A stretch of 64,000 bases of DNA from Henriciella sp. GTDB lineage: Bacteria; Pseudomonadota; Alphaproteobacteria; Caulobacterales; Hyphomonadaceae. Positions within the stretch are counted from its first letter, which is position 1. The number at the start of each line of letters is the position of its first letter. Positions 60,025 through 64,000 of the stretch are shown here, piece after piece. A model generated the notes under the pieces. The model ran no database searches. It was given only the letters and a program-made list of their open reading frames with translations, and had not been told where the DNA came from. Location of the stretch: NCBI GenBank assembly GCA_021776655.1, contig JAJFFK010000031.1, positions 1-64,000 of the forward strand. Reading direction: 5' to 3'. The position numbers were made by a program, and so were the translations under genes.

Positions 60025-61266
60025 CTAAGAGTAGCGCACGTCCGCCTTCTTCGCAGCGCCCGCTTGTGCCGCAACAGTCGCGACGCTCACCTCTAGATCA
60101 CCAAGATAATTGTCAATGACATCGGTATGTTTCGGCGACAGCATCAAGTGCAAGCTCGGCGGCTCCTTGGTCACCGATGTAAACCAGCCACGGCGGTATA
60201 TCTCGCCGTAAATGGCAAACGCATGATGCTCAGGATGAGCAAAGGCGATCAGGCCGAGCATTGGGTTGCCGAGGATTTTGAAGCCGAGCCGTTTCACCCC
60301 CTCCTCAACGCGCTCCCGGGTTTCACAAACCTGCCCTTGCAGGCGTTTATACCCGTCTACACCCAAGACATTCATCACTGCCCAGGCCGCCGAAATTGCA
60401 CCGCCAGGCCGTGTGCCAGCCAAGGTCGGTGTCTTCATTGGCGCACCTGCCCAACACGCCAGATCGAACGGCATATGTGCGTAAAGCTCCTCGCTGCGAA
60501 ACAGCACGGTCGAAGCGCCCTTCGCTGCGTAGCCATATTTGTGCAGGTCAGCGCTCATCGATAGCACCGCTGGCACTTCGAAATCGAAGGCAGGCACCGG
60601 CACGCCGTTCATCCGGGCGAACGGCGCGAAATAACCACCAACACACGCATCAACGTGCAGCCAGACGCGCTTGCGCATCGCCACCTCACCGAGCACCTCA
60701 ATCGGGTCAATAATCCCATGCGGAAAGTTTGGCGCAGAGCCAACCAGCATGATCGTGTCGGCGTCGCAAGCCTCGCCCATTGCCTCAACATCCGCCTCAT
60801 ATGTGCCATCCGCGCGTACAGCGATGCGGCGCACGTTAATATCCATGAGATGGCAAGCCTTATCGAAAGCCAGATGCGCCGACTGCGGAATAACGATGTT
60901 CGCTCGCCCCGTTGCGCGACCATCGGCGCGGGCATAGTCGCGCGCCGTCTTGATCGCCATGGTGATTGAATCGGTACCACCCGATGTCATCGCACCTGTC
61001 GCCCCCTCTGGCCCATGCAGCAAGCCAAGTGCCATCGAGATTACATCTTTTTCCATTTGCGCCAGTGATGGAAAGGCCAGCGGACCAAGCCCATTTTCGG
61101 ACATATAGGCCGTATAGGCCTGTTTCTGGATCGCCGCGATTTCCTCACCCGCATTGAACACATAGACCGCCGTCTTGCCGTCACGCCATTTGGCATCGCC
61201 GTCGCCGCGCGCCATCATTTCGCTCTTGATTTCGGCCCAATCACGGCCCTTGATCGGCATCTGCAT
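60025..61266 (-). CDS. PLP-dependent group II decarboxylase, sphingosine-1-phosphate lyase-like
   Basis: GAMTSGGTDSITMAIKTARDYA; WLHVDACVGGYFAPFARMNG; SMSADLHKYGYAAKGASTVLFR (PLP lysine); start trimmed to M at 61266 because the longer ORF overlaps tRNA-Leu. Confidence 0.88.
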   Translation of the reverse strand: MQMPIKGRDWAEIKSEMMARGDGDAKWRDGKTAVYVFNAGEEIAAIQKQAYTAYMSENGLGPLAFPSLAQMEKDVISMALGLLHGPEGATGAMTSGGTDSITMAIKTARDYARADGRATGRANIVIPQSAHLAFDKACHLMDINVRRIAVRADGTYEADVEAMGEACDADTIMLVGSAPNFPHGIIDPIEVLGEVAMRKRVWLHVDACVGGYFAPFARMNGVPVPAFDFEVPAVLSMSADLHKYGYAAKGASTVLFRSEELYAHMPFDLACWAGAPMKTPTLAGTRPGGAISAAWAVMNVLGVDGYKRLQGQVCETRERVEEGVKRLGFKILGNPMLGLIAFAHPEHHAFAIYGEIYRRGWFTSVTKEPPSLHLMLSPKHTDVIDNYLGDLEVSVATVAAQAGAAKKADVRYS

Positions 61267-61325
61267 GCAGGCCTCCTCCAGTTCAACACAGCATGCGCGA
61301 TATTTTATCAGATGGCGAGAGGGTG

Positions 61326-61413
61326 TGGTGCCCGCGGCCGGACTTGAACCGGCACTCCTATACAGGAAAGGGATTTTAAGTCCCTCGTGTCTACCAAATT
61401 CCACCACGCGGGC
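61326..61413 (-). tRNA. tRNA-Leu (TAA)
   Basis: GCCCGCGTGGTGGAATTTGGTAGACACGAGGGACTTAAAATCCC...GGTTCAAGTCCGGCCGCGGGCACCA; long variable arm, anticodon TAA. Confidence 0.96.
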
Positions 61414-61556
61414 ACGCGCGATGTGGTTAGCGTCAGACGCATACAGAAACAACCTGATTTCCCAACTTGTCAGTAATTATATGTATGCAATGCCGATCAG
61501 ACACAGAAAAGCCCATTGCAATGTCGAGCCCGCATCGCGTATACAAGCGCTCGTGT

Positions 61557-61633
61557 CGGAGCGTAGCGCAGCCCGGTAGCGCACCGGTCTGGGGGACCGG
61601 GGGTCGCAGGTTCGAATCCTGCCGTTCCGACCA
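61557..61633 (+). tRNA. tRNA-Pro (GGG)
   Basis: CGGAGCGTAGCGCAGCCCGGTAGCGCACCGGTCTGGGGGACCGGGGGTCGCAGGTTCGAATCCTGCCGTTCCGACCA. Confidence 0.96.
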
Positions 61634-61679
61634 TTCACTGCAAAATTATTCAGGTATCTGATCCAGTCGATCAGGTCGA

Positions 61680-62180
61680 TCAGGCCGCTTTTTTGAACCT
61701 GGCGGCATCAAGGCGCGCTTTGATATCGGTCAGGTCGGCAAGCACAGCCGCAAGCCCGCGTTCGGTTTCAGGCGACACGTCTGGCGCATCACCCACTTTG
61801 AAAGCGGCGCGGACATTTTCTTGCAATTGACGTGCGGGACTAGCCATAGGTCTAGCATTCACAGATTCGGCCGGCGCGACAATCAGCGCATCGCCGTGCG
61901 TGACAGATTCCACGCCTTGCTCACCGAGCAGTTTTGCTGCGCCTTTCAGCGTCATGCCCTTATCGTGCACCAAAGTCTGGATCGCGCGCAAGGCCGCCAT
62001 ATCTTCAGGCCGAAACATCCGGCGACCATCGCGGCGCTTAAGAGGCTTGACGAACTTTGTGAACTTGCCTTCCCAATAGCGCAGCACATGTGGCTGGAGC
62101 CCCAACTCGTCTGCTGCCTCACCGATTGAACGGTAAGCGTCTGCCGATTTCTCGATTTTGCGGGCAGCAGATTTTGTCAT
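61680..62180 (-). CDS. MerR-family transcriptional regulator
   Basis: YRSIGEAADELGLQPHVLRYWEGKFTKFVKPLKRRDGRRMFRPEDMAALRAIQTLVHDKGMTLKGA. Confidence 0.9.
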   Translation of the reverse strand: MTKSAARKIEKSADAYRSIGEAADELGLQPHVLRYWEGKFTKFVKPLKRRDGRRMFRPEDMAALRAIQTLVHDKGMTLKGAAKLLGEQGVESVTHGDALIVAPAESVNARPMASPARQLQENVRAAFKVGDAPDVSPETERGLAAVLADLTDIKARLDAARFKKAA

Positions 62181-62198
62181 GGATAAGATCTTTCGGGT

Positions 62199-62516
62199 CT
62201 ATCCTCCGACGCGGGTTTTGAGCATCGGAGAGGGTTTGAAGGTCACAACCCTGCGTGCCGAAATCGTTGCCTCAATCCCTGTCTTGGGATTGCGCCCTTC
62301 ACGGGCCGCCTTGCGGCGAACACTGAAATTGCCAAAGCGAGACAGCTTTACTGAGCCTTCATCTTCAAGGCTCTCGCTGATCATCTCCAACATACGGTCT
62401 AGCAGGTCGGAGGATTCCTGACGTGTCAGCCCGACCTCACGCACAATGGCGTCGGTTAGCTCTACACGGGTCAAAGTTGTTGCACTCACAGTTGTCAGGC
62501 TCCTCATCGTTAACAA
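62199..62516 (-). CDS. ihfA: Integration host factor subunit alpha
   Basis: TLTRVELTDAIVREVGLTRQESSDLLDRMLEMI...VKLSRFGNFSVRRKAAREGRNPKTG; start may be internal. Confidence 0.93.
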   Translation of the reverse strand: MLTMRSLTTVSATTLTRVELTDAIVREVGLTRQESSDLLDRMLEMISESLEDEGSVKLSRFGNFSVRRKAAREGRNPKTGIEATISARRVVTFKPSPMLKTRVGG

Positions 62517-62549
62517 TAAGGGGCCAGTCGTTAACGAAGTACGAAAGGA

Positions 62550-63524
62550 TTACAGGCGGAAAAGGCTTGCGCCCCAAGAAAATCCGCCACCCATCGCCTC
62601 GCTCAGGATCAAATGGCCCGGTTGAATACGACCATCGCTGACAGCTGTATGTAAGGCAAGTGGAATCGACGCCGCAGACGTATTGCCATGCAGCGCAACC
62701 GTCGACACGACTTTGTCTTCATCCAGTTTCATTTTCTTGGCCACACCGGTCAAAATACGTTGATTGGCTTGATGCGGCACGAACCAGTCAATCTCCTCGA
62801 CCCGCGTATTGGTGTCTTCCAGAACGACCTTGATTGCGTTTGAAATATTTGTCACCGCATGACGGAACACTTGATTACCAAGCATCCGGACATGCCCGAT
62901 TGTACCGGTCGATGAGACGCCGCCATCAACGTGTAGCAGATCACTCTTTGTCCCATCGGTCCGTATGTGATGCGCGAACACGCCGCGATCACCCGCGTCT
63001 GCATCGGTCTCAGCGGTCATGACAATTGCGCCAGCGCCATCGCCAAATAGAACACATGTGCCCCGGTCCGACCAGTCCAAGATACGCGTGAACGTCTCCG
63101 CTCCAATCACCAGAGCGGTCTTGAACAAACCAGTCTTGAGCATGGAATCGGCCGTCGCCAGCGCAAACAAAAAGCCAGAACACACCGCCTGAACATCAAA
63201 CGCAGCGCCGCCAGTCATCCCCAACTTGGCCTGCACAGCAGTGGCGGTCGCTGGAAACGTCTTGTCCGGCGTCGTCGTCGCAAGCACAATCAAATCGAGT
63301 TGATCCGCAGCTATACCTGCTGATGCCAGGGCACCTTTCGCCGCCGCCACTGCGAGATCCGAGGTGAGCTGACCATCGGCCGCGATATGGCGCTGTTTGA
63401 TGCCAGTGCGTTCCTGAATCCATTGGTCAGAAGTTTCGACAATCGTCGATATTTCATCATTGGTCATGATCCGCTCAGGCAAGTAAGCGCCTGTGCCACG
63501 GATAACACTTCGGATCCGGCTCAT
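62550..63524 (-). CDS. fabH: 3-oxoacyl-ACP synthase III
   Basis: [54 protein letters not shown]. Confidence 0.96.
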   Translation of the reverse strand: MSRIRSVIRGTGAYLPERIMTNDEISTIVETSDQWIQERTGIKQRHIAADGQLTSDLAVAAAKGALASAGIAADQLDLIVLATTTPDKTFPATATAVQAKLGMTGGAAFDVQAVCSGFLFALATADSMLKTGLFKTALVIGAETFTRILDWSDRGTCVLFGDGAGAIVMTAETDADAGDRGVFAHHIRTDGTKSDLLHVDGGVSSTGTIGHVRMLGNQVFRHAVTNISNAIKVVLEDTNTRVEEIDWFVPHQANQRILTGVAKKMKLDEDKVVSTVALHGNTSAASIPLALHTAVSDGRIQPGHLILSEAMGGGFSWGASLFRL

Positions 63525-64000
63525 TGAGCGGCCTCTCTCAAATCATCATCCTCGCTGGCCCGTGCAAGACCGGAAGCGACTTCCTCCATGTATCGGCTGC
63601 TGGCAAGATCAGCCGCAAGCGCCAGCGCCGTAGCGTAGCCTTCAGCATCGGTGGTGCCATGGCTTTTGACCACGACCCCGTTCAGGCCGAGCAACACCCC
63701 GCCATTCACTCGTGATGGGTCCATCTTCGTTCGCAGTTTTTTCAGACCTGAAGAAGCCATTAGCGCGCCCATTTTGCTGGCAACGCCTTCGGTCAGGGCT
63801 TCGCGCAAATAGGTTGCAACCAGGCGCGCAGTGCCTTCTGCCGCTTTCAATGCGACATTGCCGGTGAACCCGTCTGTCACCACCACATCGACGGCACCCA
63901 TCGGAATATCATTGCCCTCAACATAGCCTCTGAAATCAAGGCCAAGTGACGGTTCACGCAAGCGCTCTGCGGCCAGCTTCAGCGTATCGCGGCCCTTTTC
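63521..64000 (-). CDS. plsX: Phosphate acyltransferase PlsX (5' end beyond right edge)
   Basis: [35 protein letters not shown]; reading frame open to window edge; ATGA overlap with fabH. Confidence 0.93.
   Translation of the reverse strand, partial: EKGRDTLKLAAERLREPSLGLDFRGYVEGNDIPMGAVDVVVTDGFTGNVALKAAEGTARLVATYLREALTEGVASKMGALMASSGLKKLRTKMDPSRVNGGVLLGLNGVVVKSHGTTDAEGYATALALAADLASSRYMEEVASGLARASEDDDLREAAQ

Noticed and set aside
61267-61452. N-terminal extension of the S1P-lyase-like ORF
   Set aside because: Overlaps tRNA-Leu (61326-61413); the start at 61266 is the consistent choice.
62507-62539. Two GTTAAC sites upstream of ihfA as a CtrA-type box
   Set aside because: Spacing does not match TTAA-N7-TTAA; likely incidental.
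1-64000. CRISPR arrays, prophage, toxin-antitoxin or defence islands
   Set aside because: No regularly spaced direct repeats, phage structural genes, integrases or defence-family motifs were seen; the window is mainly core genome.

Overview
This window is a dense, core-genome segment of an alphaproteobacterium. Placement is by synteny and protein families only; it looks Hyphomonadaceae/Caulobacterales-like, and this is not verified. From left to right it contains: (i) the 5' end of an IS5-type insertion sequence interrupting a predicted SAM-methyltransferase lipoprotein gene; (ii) trpC-GNAT-lexA, comEC, gltX and gltA; (iii) a long minus-strand envelope and translation block: rpsB-tsf-pyrH-frr-uppS-cdsA-dxr-rseP-bamA-ompH/skp-lpxD-lpxA-lpxI-lpxB; (iv) dnaE, lolCD, proS, mce, RNase J, coaX and birA; (v) a complete 14-gene nuo (Complex I) cluster with at least two extra small membrane-protein ORFs; (vi) mnmH (selU) and a fused FAD-oxidoreductase/SelD gene; (vii) an accessory catabolic stretch with amidohydrolase, acyl-CoA synthetase, beta-lactamase-like, GMC oxidoreductase, FAA hydrolase and S1P-lyase-like genes; (viii) tRNA-Phe, tRNA-Leu and tRNA-Pro; (ix) merR-ihfA-fabH-plsX (plsX runs off the right edge). 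The most notable non-coding signal is a 264-bp non-coding element with perfect 31-bp terminal inverted repeats, inserted at a TA dinucleotide inside the tsf stop codon, between tsf and its terminator. Other leads are a 36-codon membrane ORF in the nuo operon missing from the supplied ORF track, terminator hairpins embedded in the coding sequence of convergent genes, palindromic repeats on both sides of rnj, and absence of fabZ between lpxD and lpxA. I found no CRISPR array, prophage or obvious defence system. All homology statements come from recognising sequence motifs by eye, with no database search.
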